In this document: one piece after another, positions 32,527 to 42,909 of the stretch
Layout: the number at the start of each line of letters is the position of its first letter
Numbering within the stretch: position 1 is the first letter of the stretch
Assembly: GCF_000306115.2 (NCBI RefSeq)
Contig: NZ_AKWX02000004.1
Span: 730,501-794,500, forward strand
Reading direction: 5' to 3'
DNA from: Leptospira wolffii serovar Khorat str. Khorat-H2
Lineage (GTDB): Bacteria > Spirochaetota > Leptospiria > Leptospirales > Leptospiraceae
Length of the DNA: 64,000 nt
Position numbers and translations under genes: made by a program
Notes under the pieces: generated by a model
The model's database searches: none
What the model was told of the DNA's origin: nothing
The model's input: only the letters and a program-made list of their open reading frames with translations

Positions 32527-34347
32527 TTATTTTCCGCTAGCGGCGCGCTTTCTTGCGGTAGGATCCAGATATTTTTTCCGTAGACGCATGCTCTGAGGAG
32601 TGACCTCCAAAAGTTCGTCGTCGTCCAGGAACTCGATATTCTGCTCCAAGCTGAATCTGCGAGGAGGAACCAAACGAATCGCTTCATCCGCACCGGAAGA
32701 ACGAACGTTGGTGAGTTTCTTTTCTTTTACCGGATTCACTTCCAGATCGTTTTCTCTGGAATGGATTCCGATGATCATACCCGGATACACAGGAGTCTGA
32801 GGATCTATGAGAAGTTCTCCCCTTTCCTGGATCTTCCAAAGTGCGTATCCAGTAGTCTCTCCGGAGTCCATGGAAATCAAGGCTCCATTCTTTCTTCCGG
32901 GAATCTCTCCCTTGTAATTGTCGAAGCGGAGGAAACGAGAGGACATGACGCCTTCTCCCTTGGTCTCGGTCACGAAATACCCACGAAATCCGATGATTCC
33001 ACGAGTAGGAATCACAAACTCCACCCGAGTCATTCCGGAAGGATGCGCTTCCATGAGCTGGAGTTCTCCCTTTCTACGATTGAGTTCCGCAATGATGCTT
33101 CCGGTGAATTGGTCCGGAAGATCCATAACCATATACTCGTAAGGCTCCAGTTTTTCTCCGTTTTCGCCTCTCTTGATAATAACTTCCGGACGGGAAACTT
33201 GGAGTTCGAAACCTTCTCTTCTCATTGTCTCGATCAGAACGGAAAGGTGCAATTCTCCTCGGCCCAGGATCTTAAAACGATCCTTGTCTTCGGTTTCTTC
33301 CAAACGCATTGCCACGTTGGTTTCCAACTCTCTGTCCAGACGCTCCCGAATATTCCGAGTAGTTACGAACTTCCCTTCCTTACTTGCGAAGGGAGAATTA
33401 TTGACCATGAAATACATGGATACGGTGGGTTCTTCCACTTCGATCGCAGGCATAGGAGCCGGTTTCCCCGGTTCACATACGGTATCTCCGATAAAGACGT
33501 CGGGAAGTCCCGCGATAGCTACGATATCTCCGGCTTCGGCGCCTTCGATTTCGTTTCTTTTCAAGCCTTCAAAGTTGTATAATTTCGTGATTTTCAGGAC
33601 TTGGGTCTCGTCTCTTCCATTCTTCTTAGGAGAGACTTGCACGACGCTCATCCCTCTTTGGATCTTTCCGTTATAGATCTTTCCGATCGCGATACGTCCC
33701 ACATAATCGTTATAATCCAAGGAAGTCACTTGGAACTGGAGCGCTGCGTCTATATTGGCCTTAACGGGAGGAACATGAGAAAGAACTGTATCCAAAAGTG
33801 GATCCAGATTGGTTCCGGGAGCATCTTCTAGTTTGCTCACCGCCCAACCTTGTTTTGCGGAAGCGTAAACGATCGGGAAATCCAATTGCTCGTTTGTGGC
33901 TCCCAGATCGCTGAATAGGTCGAAAACCATATCCACTACCGCATCCGGGCGGGCTCCGTCTCTATCGATTTTGTTTATGACTAAGATAGGCTTATGGCCT
34001 AATTGCAGGGATTTACCCAATACGAATCGGGTCTGAGGCATGGGTCCGTCGAACGCGTCCACGAGAAGAAGGCAGGAATCCGCTGTGGAAAGAACCCTCT
34101 CCACCTCTCCTCCGAAATCCGCGTGACCCGGAGTATCCACCACGTTGATCCGGGTTCCTTTGTAAACGACGGCGGTATTCTTGGCTTTGATCGTGATCCC
34201 TTTTTCTTTTTCGAGATCGTTATGATCCATGATCCTTTCCCCGTCTTCCTTGGCCGTAACGGCCCCGGTTTGGCGTAAAATACCATCTAGGAGAGTCGTC
34301 TTTCCGTGGTCTACGTGTGCGATAATGGCTATATTGCGGATTTCCAT
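32527..34347 (-). CDS. typA: Ribosome-associated GTPase TypA/BipA
   Basis: 606 residues, the usual TypA length. The GTPase domain carries [13 protein letters not shown] (G1), EKGITI (G2), DTPGHADFG (G3) and [11 protein letters not shown] (G4). Later parts are the EF-G-like domains II, III and V and the TypA-specific C-terminal domain ([19 protein letters not shown] in two parts). TypA binds 70S ribosomes under stress and helps 50S assembly, especially in the cold. The start ATG 34347 opens [16 protein letters not shown] as expected. It is a single gene with its own terminator. Confidence 0.97.
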   Translation of the reverse strand: MEIRNIAIIAHVDHGKTTLLDGILRQTGAVTAKEDGERIMDHNDLEKEKGITIKAKNTAVVYKGTRINVVDTPGHADFGGEVERVLSTADSCLLLVDAFDGPMPQTRFVLGKSLQLGHKPILVINKIDRDGARPDAVVDMVFDLFSDLGATNEQLDFPIVYASAKQGWAVSKLEDAPGTNLDPLLDTVLSHVPPVKANIDAALQFQVTSLDYNDYVGRIAIGKIYNGKIQRGMSVVQVSPKKNGRDETQVLKITKLYNFEGLKRNEIEGAEAGDIVAIAGLPDVFIGDTVCEPGKPAPMPAIEVEEPTVSMYFMVNNSPFASKEGKFVTTRNIRERLDRELETNVAMRLEETEDKDRFKILGRGELHLSVLIETMRREGFELQVSRPEVIIKRGENGEKLEPYEYMVMDLPDQFTGSIIAELNRRKGELQLMEAHPSGMTRVEFVIPTRGIIGFRGYFVTETKGEGVMSSRFLRFDNYKGEIPGRKNGALISMDSGETTGYALWKIQERGELLIDPQTPVYPGMIIGIHSRENDLEVNPVKEKKLTNVRSSGADEAIRLVPPRRFSLEQNIEFLDDDELLEVTPQSMRLRKKYLDPTARKRAASGK

Positions 34348-34515
34348 GCTATGACCAAAATTTACGGAAGGGCCATGGTGACAAGGGCGAAATTTAGGAA
34401 ATTCTTTTCAAAAAGATGAATTCCTGACCCTTCCCTCCCGTTGTTAAGGGACAAGGAAATCGTATACGGACGGGAACTTAAGCCCTACTAATTACAAAAA
34501 TCTTAATAGAGGACC

Positions 34516-35370
34516 TTAACTAGGTAGCGGGATCCTTTCCGTCTCGCCCGGAACATGGGGGAATCGATCCGCCTTCCAATCTTCCTTTGCTTTTTCGATT
34601 CTTTCCTGGGAACTGGATACGAAATTCCAATACATATGTCTGGTTGCGGATAGAGGGGTCCCTCCCAAAAGTACGATCCGGGAGACTTCTTCCGCCCTAA
34701 ACTTCACCGCCCCGCCCTTGGGATACACTGCCAAGTCTCCGATGGAGATGATTTTGCCCTCCGCATCCACTTTTCCGCGAGCCACATAAATCGCAGACTC
34801 CTGATCCGTAGGAACGGGAAGTTCCACTTCCGCGCCTGCTTCTACTTCCAGGTCTGCATAGAATAAGGGAGAATATACCTTGGTGGGAGAAACCTCTCCT
34901 AAGAAAGTTCCCGCAATCAGCCTCATTTCCCAACCGCCCCCGCTCAAAACCGGAAGTTGTTCCCTATCGTAATGGAAGAATTCGGGAGCGGTCTCCTCCG
35001 AATCCTTGGGTAAGGCCACCCAGACTTGGATACCTTCCAGAATATTATATTCTGGATCGAGCTTGGACCTTTCACTATGAACGATTCCGGATCCTGCGGT
35101 CATCCAATTGACCTCGTAAGGACGAATGTCTTGTACCATTCCTAAACTATCCCTATGAGTGATGACTCCGTCGTATAGATAAGTAACCGTCGCAAGACCT
35201 ATATGGGGATGAGGACGAACTTCGATTTCCTTGCCTGTCTTCACCGGGACCGGACCCATATGATCCAGAAAAACGAAAGGTCCCACATGCCTAGCTTCGA
35301 TCTGAGGGAGAGCCCTTCTGACAAAAAACCCGTCCCCTAGATCCTTCTTCTTTGCGACTAGATATATCAT
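34516..35370 (-). CDS. Pirin family bicupin protein
   Basis: 284 residues. Pirin metal ligands are visible: His54 and His56 in [11 protein letters not shown], His98 and Glu100 in GIVHSERS. The N-terminal cupin is complete and the C-terminal cupin (about 150-240) lacks ligands, as in other pirins. Bacterial pirins can act as quercetinases or as regulators of metabolic enzymes; which applies here is not visible. The final C-terminal segment [17 protein letters not shown] matches the YhaK/YhbB-like subgroup. Stands alone between typA and the Uma2 gene. Confidence 0.92.
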   Translation of the reverse strand: MIYLVAKKKDLGDGFFVRRALPQIEARHVGPFVFLDHMGPVPVKTGKEIEVRPHPHIGLATVTYLYDGVITHRDSLGMVQDIRPYEVNWMTAGSGIVHSERSKLDPEYNILEGIQVWVALPKDSEETAPEFFHYDREQLPVLSGGGWEMRLIAGTFLGEVSPTKVYSPLFYADLEVEAGAEVELPVPTDQESAIYVARGKVDAEGKIISIGDLAVYPKGGAVKFRAEEVSRIVLLGGTPLSATRHMYWNFVSSSQERIEKAKEDWKADRFPHVPGETERIPLPS

Positions 35371-35491
35371 ACACTAATTAGACGAGAAGCTTGCCTCGGC
35401 CTCCTCACGAAGCAAGACTTTAACGAAGACTTGGGATTTCTCTTCGAAGAAAATTACCAAACTCGAATATAGAAGAAAGTTTTTTTAGTTC

Positions 35492-36046
35492 TCAGAATGG
35501 AATCTGGAAAGAGAATCCCGGAAAAAGTCGACTCTTACCCGAGCGGCTCTTTTTCCAGACCCTGAATTCGGAATTCCAAACCTGGGTCTTTCCGTCGGAA
35601 GGATCGATGAGCCAGTATTCTCGAACCCCGTTTGCCAGATAACGATCCGCCTTTCGTCCCAGATCCCAATGTTTGGTAGAAGGAGAATGCACCTCTAATA
35701 CCAGATCGGGAACACCGTCTATCCATTCGGAAGTATCCGAAGGGTTATCGGAGAGTAGAACACTTGCGTCCGGGCAAAGTACATCTCCTCCGTCCGGAAG
35801 AAAAACATCCACATCTGCGACCATTCTTACGGAAGATCCTGTGCCCAGAAAATCCGAAAGAGCGGAAAGGAATCGGAATTGGATTTCGTTATGTCGGAAG
35901 AACGGAGAAGCAGCCACGTACAGAACTCCGTCTACCATATCGTAACGATAGCCGTCGGGAGCCAGAGACTTGTACAAAGCTTGGTCCACGGACATACCGT
36001 GATACTTGGGTTGGGGGCGTTGTGAGAGAGCTGCAACAGGTGGCAT
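35492..36046 (-). CDS. Uma2 family (DUF820) PD-(D/E)XK endonuclease-like protein
   Basis: 184 residues from ATG 36046; the same frame is open for another 110 codons upstream, but that part is compositionally unlike a protein. Family hallmarks are YRYDMVDGVLY, LCPDASVLLSD, the nuclease-like PDLVLEVHSPSTK with Asp/Glu, a nearby Lys in LGRKADRYL, and GVREYWLIDP. Uma2 proteins are numerous in cyanobacteria and Leptospira and resemble restriction-type nucleases, with unknown biological targets. No SD is visible at 36046. It is divergent from the ribosomal-protein operon. Confidence 0.85.
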   Translation of the reverse strand: MPPVAALSQRPQPKYHGMSVDQALYKSLAPDGYRYDMVDGVLYVAASPFFRHNEIQFRFLSALSDFLGTGSSVRMVADVDVFLPDGGDVLCPDASVLLSDNPSDTSEWIDGVPDLVLEVHSPSTKHWDLGRKADRYLANGVREYWLIDPSDGKTQVWNSEFRVWKKSRSGKSRLFPGFSFQIPF

Positions 36047-36352
36047 GGGAAAATTATAGTCGAAAGCATATTGGTCCGTCAAGGGAAACCTCCGGCTCTT
36101 ACGGTTCCGAGGGAGGGAAAACTGCGGGAAAAAAAATCGTATTGGAATCACTTTTCCGCTGATTTCTATGCAAAAGGGTACAAGGGAGAAACGATGGACG
36201 GGATCCAACCTTCTCCGGAAGGTAAAGATAAGAAGGAACTCCCTCCCCTTCTTATCTCCGAAAAACTCGTTTCTATACCGGCCCAAACCACTTGACAGGC
36301 TGTCGAACCGAACAAAACTGGTCAAAAATCGAGAAACTAGGCCAGTAAAACG
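36047..36352 (+). promoter_or_regulatory. rplU leader region with hairpins and a possible 33-codon ORF
   Basis: The 306-bp gap holds two hairpins on the plus strand: ACCTTC-TCCG-GAAGGT (36208-36223) and GATAAGAAGG with its exact complement CCTTCTTATC (36227-36256). A frame from ATG 36194 (SD AAGGGAG) runs 33 codons to 36295 and overlaps both hairpins. TTGACA at 36291 could be a -35 box, but no good -10 follows. A ribosomal-protein autoregulatory leader is plausible. Confidence 0.4.
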
Positions 36353-36664
36353 ATGTTCGCAATCATTTCCGTCGGCAACCGACAATTCAAAGTAACTCAG
36401 GATCTTGAATTCCTGACTGAAAAAACCGGAAAAAACGCCGGCGAAACCTTCGACGCTAAGGTGCTATTATTCGCAGAAAACAATAAGGTGCATATCGGAT
36501 CTCCGGATCTGAAATCCGCCAAAGTTTCCCTGAAAGTGTTGGAAGACGTGAAAGGGGAAAAAATCAGAGGGTATATTTACAAGAAACGTAAAAACTCTCA
36601 GAAGACCTGGGGACACAGACAAAAACTGCAAAAAGTAAAGGTAGTTTCTCTCTCGGCAGTTTGA
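36353..36664 (+). CDS. rplU: 50S ribosomal protein L21
   Basis: 103 residues with the full L21 signature: [16 protein letters not shown] at the start, [15 protein letters not shown] and the basic [20 protein letters not shown] (quoted in part). L21 binds 23S rRNA domain II and contacts L20. It is the first gene of the rplU-prp-rpmA operon. The neighbouring prp gene begins inside its stop codon (TTGA), so translation is coupled. Confidence 0.97.
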   Translation: MFAIISVGNRQFKVTQDLEFLTEKTGKNAGETFDAKVLLFAENNKVHIGSPDLKSAKVSLKVLEDVKGEKIRGYIYKKRKNSQKTWGHRQKLQKVKVVSLSAV

Positions 36665-36981
36665 TTCGAATCCAAGTACTCCGAAAAGAAGGTCGGATTT
36701 TAGGGCTGAAATCCTCCGGGCATGCGTCCCAGGCACACGGTTCTAAAGGACAAAATCTTCTCTGCGCCGCTGTCGGAGTACTGGTCCAAACGCTATATCT
36801 CCACTTGTATAAGAGGGGACTGGCAAAAGAAGCGGTGATCGGAGACGGACTCTTGGATTTTCAAATTCGTCCCGGTAAAGAATCCGATCCTGAGGTTTTA
36901 ATCGGCTTCGGCCTCATCCTCGACGGATTGGAAAATCTGAAGGAACAATATCCTTCGGAAATGGAACTCATAGGAGAATAA
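36661..36981 (+). CDS. prp: Ribosomal-processing cysteine protease Prp
   Basis: 106 residues starting with TTG 36661 that overlaps the rplU stop by four bases; no other start keeps the conserved first strand. Hallmarks are SSGHAS with the catalytic His and [13 protein letters not shown] with the catalytic Cys. In Firmicutes Prp removes the N-terminal extension of L27 and is encoded between L21 and L27, exactly the gene order here. The L27 gene next door has no such extension, so the substrate is uncertain. The length and fold pattern are otherwise normal. Confidence 0.9.
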   Translation: MIRIQVLRKEGRILGLKSSGHASQAHGSKGQNLLCAAVGVLVQTLYLHLYKRGLAKEAVIGDGLLDFQIRPGKESDPEVLIGFGLILDGLENLKEQYPSEMELIGE

Positions 36982-36983
36982 AC

Positions 36984-37238
36984 ATGGCACATAAGAAAGG
37001 TGGCGGTTCATCCAAAAACGGTCGCGATTCCCAGTCCAAGCGTCTTGGAGTAAAACGTTTCGGGGGAGAGCTCGTATTAGCGGGAAATATCCTCGTTCGT
37101 CAAAGAGGAACCAGACTGAATGCCGGTAAAAACGTAGGGATCGGTAAAGATCATACTCTTTACGCCCTCGTAGAAGGTCACGTGAAGTTTGAACAAGTCA
37201 CCAAGACCAAAGTTCAAGTTTCCGTTTACCCGAAATAA
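36984..37238 (+). CDS. rpmA: 50S ribosomal protein L27
   Basis: 84 residues. The N-terminus is [20 protein letters not shown], beginning directly with the segment that reaches the peptidyl-transferase centre, without the 9- to 12-residue extension that Prp removes in Firmicutes. The later [19 protein letters not shown] and [14 protein letters not shown] are canonical. GGAGAA precedes ATG 36984, two bases after the prp stop. It is the last gene before a strong terminator. Confidence 0.97.
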   Translation: MAHKKGGGSSKNGRDSQSKRLGVKRFGGELVLAGNILVRQRGTRLNAGKNVGIGKDHTLYALVEGHVKFEQVTKTKVQVSVYPK

Positions 37239-37266
37239 GCTTCTAAATCTTAATTTTAGAACGTGG

Positions 37267-37312
37267 AAAAAGAAAGGCCTTCCGGGGAATTTTCCTCGAG
37301 CCTTTCTTTTTC
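37267..37312 (+). terminator. Intrinsic terminator of the rplU-prp-rpmA operon
   Basis: AAAAAGAAAGGC pairs with GCCTTTCTTTTT around a 21-base apical part; a T-rich tail follows. It lies 29 bp after the rpmA stop and before obgE. Confidence 0.8.
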
Positions 37313-37337
37313 TGTTTTAACCCCTTAGATAATTTCC

Positions 37338-38387
37338 ATGGAAAAGTTCGTAGATGAAGTATTGATCGAAGTGACCGCCGGGCACGGTGGAGCCGGATCC
37401 ATGCATTTCCGTCACGAGAAATACGTGGAATTCGGTGGTCCCGACGGAGGAGACGGAGGAGTCGGGGGCGATATCGTTATGAAAACGAATTTGTCCATGG
37501 TCACTTTGGATCGTTATCTCACCAAGAGAAGGTTTAGGGGACAAGACGGTTTCCCGGGAGAAGGCAACCTACGCTCCGGTAAAAAAGGAGAGGATCTCGT
37601 ATTATTCGTTCCTTTGGGAACACAGGTTTACGACGAGGAAAGCGGGGAACTACTTTACGATTTCATAAAGGATGAAATGGAATTCCTCGTAGTCAAGGGC
37701 GGACGAGGAGGCAAAGGAAACGCGCACTTTAAATCCTCCACTCACCAGGCTCCCAAATTCTCCCAACCCGGAGAGGAAGGAGAATACAAACATCTACGCC
37801 TGAGTCTGAAACTTTTGGCGGACGTGGGAATCGTGGGACTTCCTAATGCGGGAAAGTCCACTCTTCTTTCCAAAATCACCGAAGCCCACCCTAAGATCGC
37901 AGGTTACGCATTCACGACGCTCTCCCCTAATTTGGGAGTTGTAAAAAGAAAAGGCGATATCTATCGTTATACGATCGCGGATATTCCGGGTATCGTCGAA
38001 GGTGCGAGTAAGGGAATCGGACTGGGTCTCTCCTTTCTCCGTCATATAGAAAGGGTAAAAGGGATTCTTTACGTTTTCGACGCTAGCGCTTTGGATATCA
38101 AAAGCGATTTCAAAATGCTCCGAGCAGAGCTCGAGACTTATAATCCGGAATTATTACGGCGCCCTCACTTAATCGTTTTGAATAAGATCGATGTGTGGGA
38201 AGATCCAAGCTTCACCGAGGAATTGATAGAGTCAGTTTCCACATTAGGTAAGGTGGTTCCCATCTCCGCTCAGGAAGAAATCAATTTAGGGACTCTTTTG
38301 GAATCCATGGACGAAGCCTTCTTCCATGAAGAATTGTCCGAACTCAACCTTCTCTCCGACCAAAACACGGAAGGATCCAATGGATAG
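37338..38387 (+). CDS. obgE: GTPase ObgE/CgtA
   Basis: 349 residues. The glycine-rich Obg fold (about 1-158; [21 protein letters not shown]) is followed by the GTPase domain with GLPNAGKST (G1), [10 protein letters not shown] (G3) and LNKIDVWED (G4). There is no C-terminal OCT domain, only a short acidic tail. Obg proteins take part in 50S assembly and stress responses. The stop overlaps the proB start by 8 bp, so the two are coupled. Its position next to rpmA is the usual bacterial arrangement, though a terminator separates them here. Confidence 0.96.
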   Translation: MEKFVDEVLIEVTAGHGGAGSMHFRHEKYVEFGGPDGGDGGVGGDIVMKTNLSMVTLDRYLTKRRFRGQDGFPGEGNLRSGKKGEDLVLFVPLGTQVYDEESGELLYDFIKDEMEFLVVKGGRGGKGNAHFKSSTHQAPKFSQPGEEGEYKHLRLSLKLLADVGIVGLPNAGKSTLLSKITEAHPKIAGYAFTTLSPNLGVVKRKGDIYRYTIADIPGIVEGASKGIGLGLSFLRHIERVKGILYVFDASALDIKSDFKMLRAELETYNPELLRRPHLIVLNKIDVWEDPSFTEELIESVSTLGKVVPISAQEEINLGTLLESMDEAFFHEELSELNLLSDQNTEGSNG

Positions 38388-39240
38388 AAAGGATTTCGAC
38401 GATAAAATAAAATCCGCTAAAAAGATAGTAATCAAAATCGGCTCCGCCCGCTTATCGGGCTCGGAAGAAGAGGTGAACGATTTCCTGTTCAGCTTGGTTT
38501 CCGATATACGACATCTCAAGGATCTAGGTAAAGAAATCATCATCGTATCTTCGGGGGCCATAGCCCGGGGAAGAAAGCTTTTAGCTACTCTTCCCAGCGG
38601 ATTGGTCGCCGGGGAGGGACTTCCGGAAAAGCAAGCATTGGCCGCAATGGGTCAGAACCGACTCGTGAATCTGTACGAAAGCTTCTTCTCCAAAGTGAAT
38701 ATTCCTTTGGCCCAGATTCTATTCGGCGTAGTGGACCTCGAAACCGGCGAAGGATTTAAGAATCTCAAGAATACTTTCCGCCAACTTCTAGAATGGGGTA
38801 TTCTTCCCATAGTAAACGAGAACGACTCCGTGGCGACCGAAGAGGTAAAATTCGGAGATAACGACATATTGTCCTCCATAGTCAGTCTAATCGTCGAGGC
38901 CGATCTACTCGTGATCTTAACCGGAGTGGAAGGATTTCTAAAAGACGGAAAATTGGTCTCCTTCTTAAGCGAAGTAGGAAGTTCGGAGCTTTCCCAAGCG
39001 GGAGGACCGAGCGGTCCAGGCACGGGCGGAATGTATACGAAGCTCAAGGCGGCTTCTATTCTAGGAGAGGCCGGAATTCCCTGCGGGATTATAGACGGAA
39101 ATCGTAAAAATTGCGTGCGTAGTTTTGTGGAAGAGAATAGACTCGGGACGTTGGTCGTCTCTGTAGGAAAGAAACGAAATTATACGGAGGAGGAAATCAA
39201 ATCCATTCTCCGGTCCAAAAGAAACGGAGGAACAGAATGA
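38380..39240 (+). CDS. proB: Glutamate 5-kinase, single-domain form
   Basis: 286 residues from ATG 38380 (AAGGA upstream); a longer frame starts inside obgE. The amino-acid kinase domain has [44 protein letters not shown] and [12 protein letters not shown]. The enzyme phosphorylates glutamate in the first step of proline synthesis. The C-terminal PUA domain found in E. coli ProB is absent, which is also seen in other bacteria and may alter feedback inhibition by proline. Its ATGA overlap with proA shows coupled translation. Confidence 0.95.
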   Translation: MDRKDFDDKIKSAKKIVIKIGSARLSGSEEEVNDFLFSLVSDIRHLKDLGKEIIIVSSGAIARGRKLLATLPSGLVAGEGLPEKQALAAMGQNRLVNLYESFFSKVNIPLAQILFGVVDLETGEGFKNLKNTFRQLLEWGILPIVNENDSVATEEVKFGDNDILSSIVSLIVEADLLVILTGVEGFLKDGKLVSFLSEVGSSELSQAGGPSGPGTGGMYTKLKAASILGEAGIPCGIIDGNRKNCVRSFVEENRLGTLVVSVGKKRNYTEEEIKSILRSKRNGGTE

Positions 39241-40499
39241 TCCAAAGATCTTCGGAATCCATTTATGTGGAAGAACTCTGCCAATCGGCCAAGAAGGCCT
39301 ATAGACAGATTCGCAAACTGAACTCCTCTAAAAAAAATGCGGTATTATCCAGACTCGCCAAGGCTCTAATCGATAGAAAAGAGGAGATACTAAAGGAAAA
39401 CGCAAAGGATTTAGAGGCAGGTAAGACCAAAGGACTCTCCTCGGCTCTTTTGGATCGTTTGGCTCTGGACGAAAAACGAATTACGAATTTATCAAATGCA
39501 GTCCAGGAAATCAAAGCTCTCCCGGATCCGGTAGGAGAAGCTACCCGAGGTCTGACTCTTCCGAACGGAGTAAGACTCATCACTAAGAGGGTCCCGCTGG
39601 GAGTCGTGATGGTGATCTACGAATCCAGACCGAACGTGACGATCGATGTGGGAGCCCTGTCCTTCAAATCCGGAAACGCTTGTATCCTGAGAGGAGGAAG
39701 CGAGGCGATTCATTCCAATACGATTCTTGCAAAAATCTTCCAGGATTGTATCAGAGAAGAAGGATTGCCTCCCGAGGCGGTAAGCTTCGTAGACAGAACG
39801 GAAAGAGAATACATGATTCCTTTTCTAAAACAAACGGCTCATATCGATATCGTCGTTCCTAGAGGCGGAGAAGGACTCATCCGATTCGTATCCGAGAATT
39901 CTCTGATCCCGGTCGTGAAGCACGACAAGGGAGTCGTGAATCTTTATATAGATAAGTCGGCGGATCCGAATAAGGCTGTGCCTATCGCGATCAATTCCAA
40001 AGTGCAAAGACCGGGAGTCTGCAACGCCGCAGAAAACTTGATCCTACATTCCGGGTATCCGTATACGAAAGAGCTACTGCAATCTCTTGCAGATAAGGGA
40101 GTCCAATTACTACTCGATCCCAGATCTCTGGCGATTTTTCCGCAGGGAAAGCCAGTGCAAGAAGACGAGTATTTGGAGGAATTCCTAGATCTGCGTCTTT
40201 CCGTCAAGACGGTGGATTCCATACAGGAAGCGATCGATTTCATAGAAGTCGTTTCCTCCGGTCATACGGAAGCGATCGTCACGGAAGATGTTTCCGCTGC
40301 GAACGTATTTATGGAATCTTTGGATTCAGCGGCGCTATTTCTGAACGTGTCCACACGTTTCCACGACGGAGGAGAATTCGGACTAGGAGCGGAAGTAGGA
40401 ATCTCCACCGGAAAATTGCATGTGAGAGGTCCTATGGGACTCGTACACCTCACCACCACGACCACATACGCGGAAGGAGAAGGTCAGGTCCGGGGATAA
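39237..40499 (+). CDS. proA: Glutamate-5-semialdehyde dehydrogenase
   Basis: 420 residues, the usual size. Motifs are [46 protein letters not shown] with the catalytic Cys, and [18 protein letters not shown]. The enzyme reduces glutamyl-5-phosphate to glutamate-5-semialdehyde with NADPH in the second step of proline synthesis. SD ACGGAGGA precedes ATG 39237, which overlaps the proB stop (ATGA). nadD follows after 15 bp, so the operon continues. Confidence 0.97.
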   Translation: MIQRSSESIYVEELCQSAKKAYRQIRKLNSSKKNAVLSRLAKALIDRKEEILKENAKDLEAGKTKGLSSALLDRLALDEKRITNLSNAVQEIKALPDPVGEATRGLTLPNGVRLITKRVPLGVVMVIYESRPNVTIDVGALSFKSGNACILRGGSEAIHSNTILAKIFQDCIREEGLPPEAVSFVDRTEREYMIPFLKQTAHIDIVVPRGGEGLIRFVSENSLIPVVKHDKGVVNLYIDKSADPNKAVPIAINSKVQRPGVCNAAENLILHSGYPYTKELLQSLADKGVQLLLDPRSLAIFPQGKPVQEDEYLEEFLDLRLSVKTVDSIQEAIDFIEVVSSGHTEAIVTEDVSAANVFMESLDSAALFLNVSTRFHDGGEFGLGAEVGISTGKLHVRGPMGLVHLTTTTTYAEGEGQVRG

Positions 40500-40514
40500 C
40501 GGACCTAACCCATT

Positions 40515-41123
40515 ATGCGCTCCCCTTCCCTGACCGGGATTTACGGAGGGAGTTTCGACCCTCCTCATTTAGGCCATTTGGAGGTAGTGAAAACCTTCTG
40601 GAAGAATTTTCCGGACGCCGAAGAATTAGTGATCGTCCCGAATCGTTCTTCTCCCTGGAAGGAAGCCAAGGAAACTCCTCCGGAAAATATATTAAAATTA
40701 GTGAATATTCAATTTCGAACATTCCCTAAGACCAGAACCTGGGATTGGGAAATTCTCCGGGAAGAAAAAAGCTATACGGAAGACACCCTAGAACAGTTCC
40801 GAAAAGAAAATCCGAAGGCTTCGATCGCCTTACTCGTAGGAGAAGACCAATACTCCAATTTTCATAAATGGAGAAATTGGCGATCTATCTTGGATAAGAT
40901 TTCCTTACTTCTCGTGTTTCGCAGAATTTCGGAACGCATTCCCGAAAATAAGGAGTTAACGGGGTATATGAATACGATCCGATTCTTGGAGAATCCGATC
41001 GTAGAGGCGGCATCTTCGGAAATACGACGACTTCTTCCAGGATGCATCCAAGAAAACCGAAAACCGATTGCGTTGGACGATTCCGTATGGAATGCAATTC
41101 GAACAGGAGGATCCTACAGATAA
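40515..41123 (+). CDS. nadD: Nicotinate-nucleotide adenylyltransferase
   Basis: 202 residues. The nucleotidyltransferase start GIYGGSFDPPHLGHLEV contains the HxGH ATP-binding motif, and ASSEIRRLLPG is the C-terminal ISSSxxR-like signature. LVGEDQYSNFHKWRNW is a further family feature. The enzyme makes deamido-NAD from nicotinate mononucleotide and ATP. The stop TAA shares one base with the ATG of the next gene (TAATG). Confidence 0.93.
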   Translation: MRSPSLTGIYGGSFDPPHLGHLEVVKTFWKNFPDAEELVIVPNRSSPWKEAKETPPENILKLVNIQFRTFPKTRTWDWEILREEKSYTEDTLEQFRKENPKASIALLVGEDQYSNFHKWRNWRSILDKISLLLVFRRISERIPENKELTGYMNTIRFLENPIVEAASSEIRRLLPGCIQENRKPIALDDSVWNAIRTGGSYR

Positions 41124-41716
41124 TGCTTCCAGAATCCGTATCCGAACAAATCGAATTTTTCAGTAAGATCGTCCCCGAAGAGATCACTAAGACTCGATGG
41201 GAGCATAGCCTCAGAGTGGCCGAGATCGCCAAGGAACTCGCCCGGTTGCATTCTCCTCAGGATTCGGAATCGGCTTATTTGGCGGGAGTGATTCACGATA
41301 TCACAAAGCAAAAAACCAAGGATTTCCATCTTTCCCTTTTTAAAGAATTAGGAGACTCGGAATCTCCTTCCTTACCGGAAGCCGCCTGGCATGCCAGATC
41401 CGGAGCCTTATATCTGAAATCGAAATACGGTTTGGAAAACGAGTTCGTTTTGGGAGCCGTTCGACATCATACTTTGGGAGGAAACGATGTGAACGTATTG
41501 GATTGCATTCTATACGCGGCCGATTTTCTAGGATCGGATTTTGCGGAAAAGCAACCGGATTACCCCCTGTGGAGAAAACAAGCCAGGGAGAATCTTTACA
41601 ACGGAGTTCTAAACAAGGCCTCTCATACTCTTTCGGATTTGATCCAAAACAAAAGACCGATCCATCCGCGCACCATATCCATGTATCATTTTGCCCTGGG
41701 AAAATTATCCAATTGA
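41123..41716 (+). CDS. yqeK: HD-domain hydrolase YqeK (Ap4A hydrolase type)
   Basis: 197 residues from ATG 41123; the longer frame inside nadD is an artefact. HD-domain metal ligands are visible in TRWEHSLRVAEIA, LAGVIHDITKQK and VLGAVRHHTLGG, with a final aspartate in LYAADFLGSD. YqeK enzymes cleave diadenosine tetraphosphate symmetrically. The gene order nadD-yqeK-LCP-rsfS is widespread in bacteria and supports the assignment. AGGAGG lies 14 bases upstream. Confidence 0.9.
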   Translation: MLPESVSEQIEFFSKIVPEEITKTRWEHSLRVAEIAKELARLHSPQDSESAYLAGVIHDITKQKTKDFHLSLFKELGDSESPSLPEAAWHARSGALYLKSKYGLENEFVLGAVRHHTLGGNDVNVLDCILYAADFLGSDFAEKQPDYPLWRKQARENLYNGVLNKASHTLSDLIQNKRPIHPRTISMYHFALGKLSN

Positions 41717-41743
41717 CAGGCATTTTTTTCCGCTCGAAATGGA

Positions 41744-42907
41744 ATGCGAGGCTTTGCATTGAGTCCTTCTAGATCATCCAAACCGTTTAATCTGCTCCCA
41801 CTCTGGATCGCTTCCGCATTCTTATTGATCGCTCTCGTCTTCTTCCTGTTCCGCAATTTCAGAAGGACCGGAATGGATGAAAAAATCTCCTCCGGCAAAC
41901 CGATCCATATTCTCGTCCATGCATTCGGAAATGATGACGTCTACGAATTCGGTTTTTTAGCCACGGTATTTCCTTCTCAGGAGAGAGTGGCTTTATTCTT
42001 CCTACACCCGATTACCACCTTCGAGGATCCCGAAGACAGTTTGGAACAAATCAAATCCAAGGCGGAATCTGCGTCTAAGAATGCGGTCCAAGATATTTTG
42101 GGAACCAAACCCCATTATAATATCAGAATCAATTCCTCCTCCTTCATCCGGATCGTGGACCTTCTGGGAGGAATTTCCGTCTATACGGATAATCGGACCA
42201 ATCGTAACTCCCCTTCTTATGTAAGATCCCCGGGGCATTACCTATATTCGGGAGAGGACGTCTATGATTACGTTTCCTTTATGGATAAGAAGGAAACCTT
42301 GGACTATCTGGACCGAATCAGCCGCCAAGAAAGCGCCGTATTATCCCTTTACGAGACCTTGTACGAAAACAAGGATCTATTGAATTCCTTCTGGTCCGAG
42401 ACCGTCCTGTCTCTGGTGGATTCCGATTTTTCCAAAGACGATTTCTACTCCTTATTGAAATTCTCTACTTCTCATCGCTTGTCTTTCGGGGTGACGGAGC
42501 TTCCGGGAGAACCCGCCTTGGATATAAAAACGAAAAGACTTTATCTGAAGGCGGATTTAGCAAGGGCTTCCGTAGCGTTAAGAAAATTCCATAAGGATGT
42601 GATATCCGAGATATTCACCGACGGAGAATTCGCGAGAACGGAAGTATTGAACGGAACCGACGTAGCAGGACTTGCCAAAGATGTAAGAGGGATCCTTGCA
42701 GATAAGAGAATCAAAGTATTGTCCACCGACAATGCTTGGAGAAAGGATGTGGAAAAAACGATCGTACTAGACCGTTCCGGAAACACCGCCGTATCCGATA
42801 AAATCGCTTCTATTTTAGAAAAAACGAAAGTATATCACGTATTAAGAAAGGACCTAGGGCTGGATTCCACCGTGCTTTTAGGTTCCGACATAGAGCCCAA
42901 AAAGTAA
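41744..42907 (+). CDS. LCP-family (LytR/CpsA/Psr) membrane protein with LytR_C domain, degenerate active site
   Basis: 387 residues. One transmembrane helix (about 17-39) precedes an LCP-like domain and a C-terminal LytR_C domain (about 285-383; [36 protein letters not shown]). In active LCP enzymes a motif like RSDTxML and an R-D pair after IPRD bind the prenyl pyrophosphate; here the corresponding segments read [11 protein letters not shown] and [10 protein letters not shown], so these residues are missing. [16 protein letters not shown] and [14 protein letters not shown] still match the family. It may bind cell-wall polymers without transferring them. The neighbours yqeK and rsfS match the usual locus. 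Confidence 0.78.
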   Translation: MRGFALSPSRSSKPFNLLPLWIASAFLLIALVFFLFRNFRRTGMDEKISSGKPIHILVHAFGNDDVYEFGFLATVFPSQERVALFFLHPITTFEDPEDSLEQIKSKAESASKNAVQDILGTKPHYNIRINSSSFIRIVDLLGGISVYTDNRTNRNSPSYVRSPGHYLYSGEDVYDYVSFMDKKETLDYLDRISRQESAVLSLYETLYENKDLLNSFWSETVLSLVDSDFSKDDFYSLLKFSTSHRLSFGVTELPGEPALDIKTKRLYLKADLARASVALRKFHKDVISEIFTDGEFARTEVLNGTDVAGLAKDVRGILADKRIKVLSTDNAWRKDVEKTIVLDRSGNTAVSDKIASILEKTKVYHVLRKDLGLDSTVLLGSDIEPKK

Positions 42908-42909
42908 TT

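Noticed and set aside
32761..33582. 273-codon plus-strand ORF antisense to typA
   Set aside because: Shadow of typA; composition typical of a complementary frame.
36047..36385. Upstream extension of the Uma2 gene
   Set aside because: It would overlap the rplU leader and the first codons of rplU, and its residues are not protein-like.
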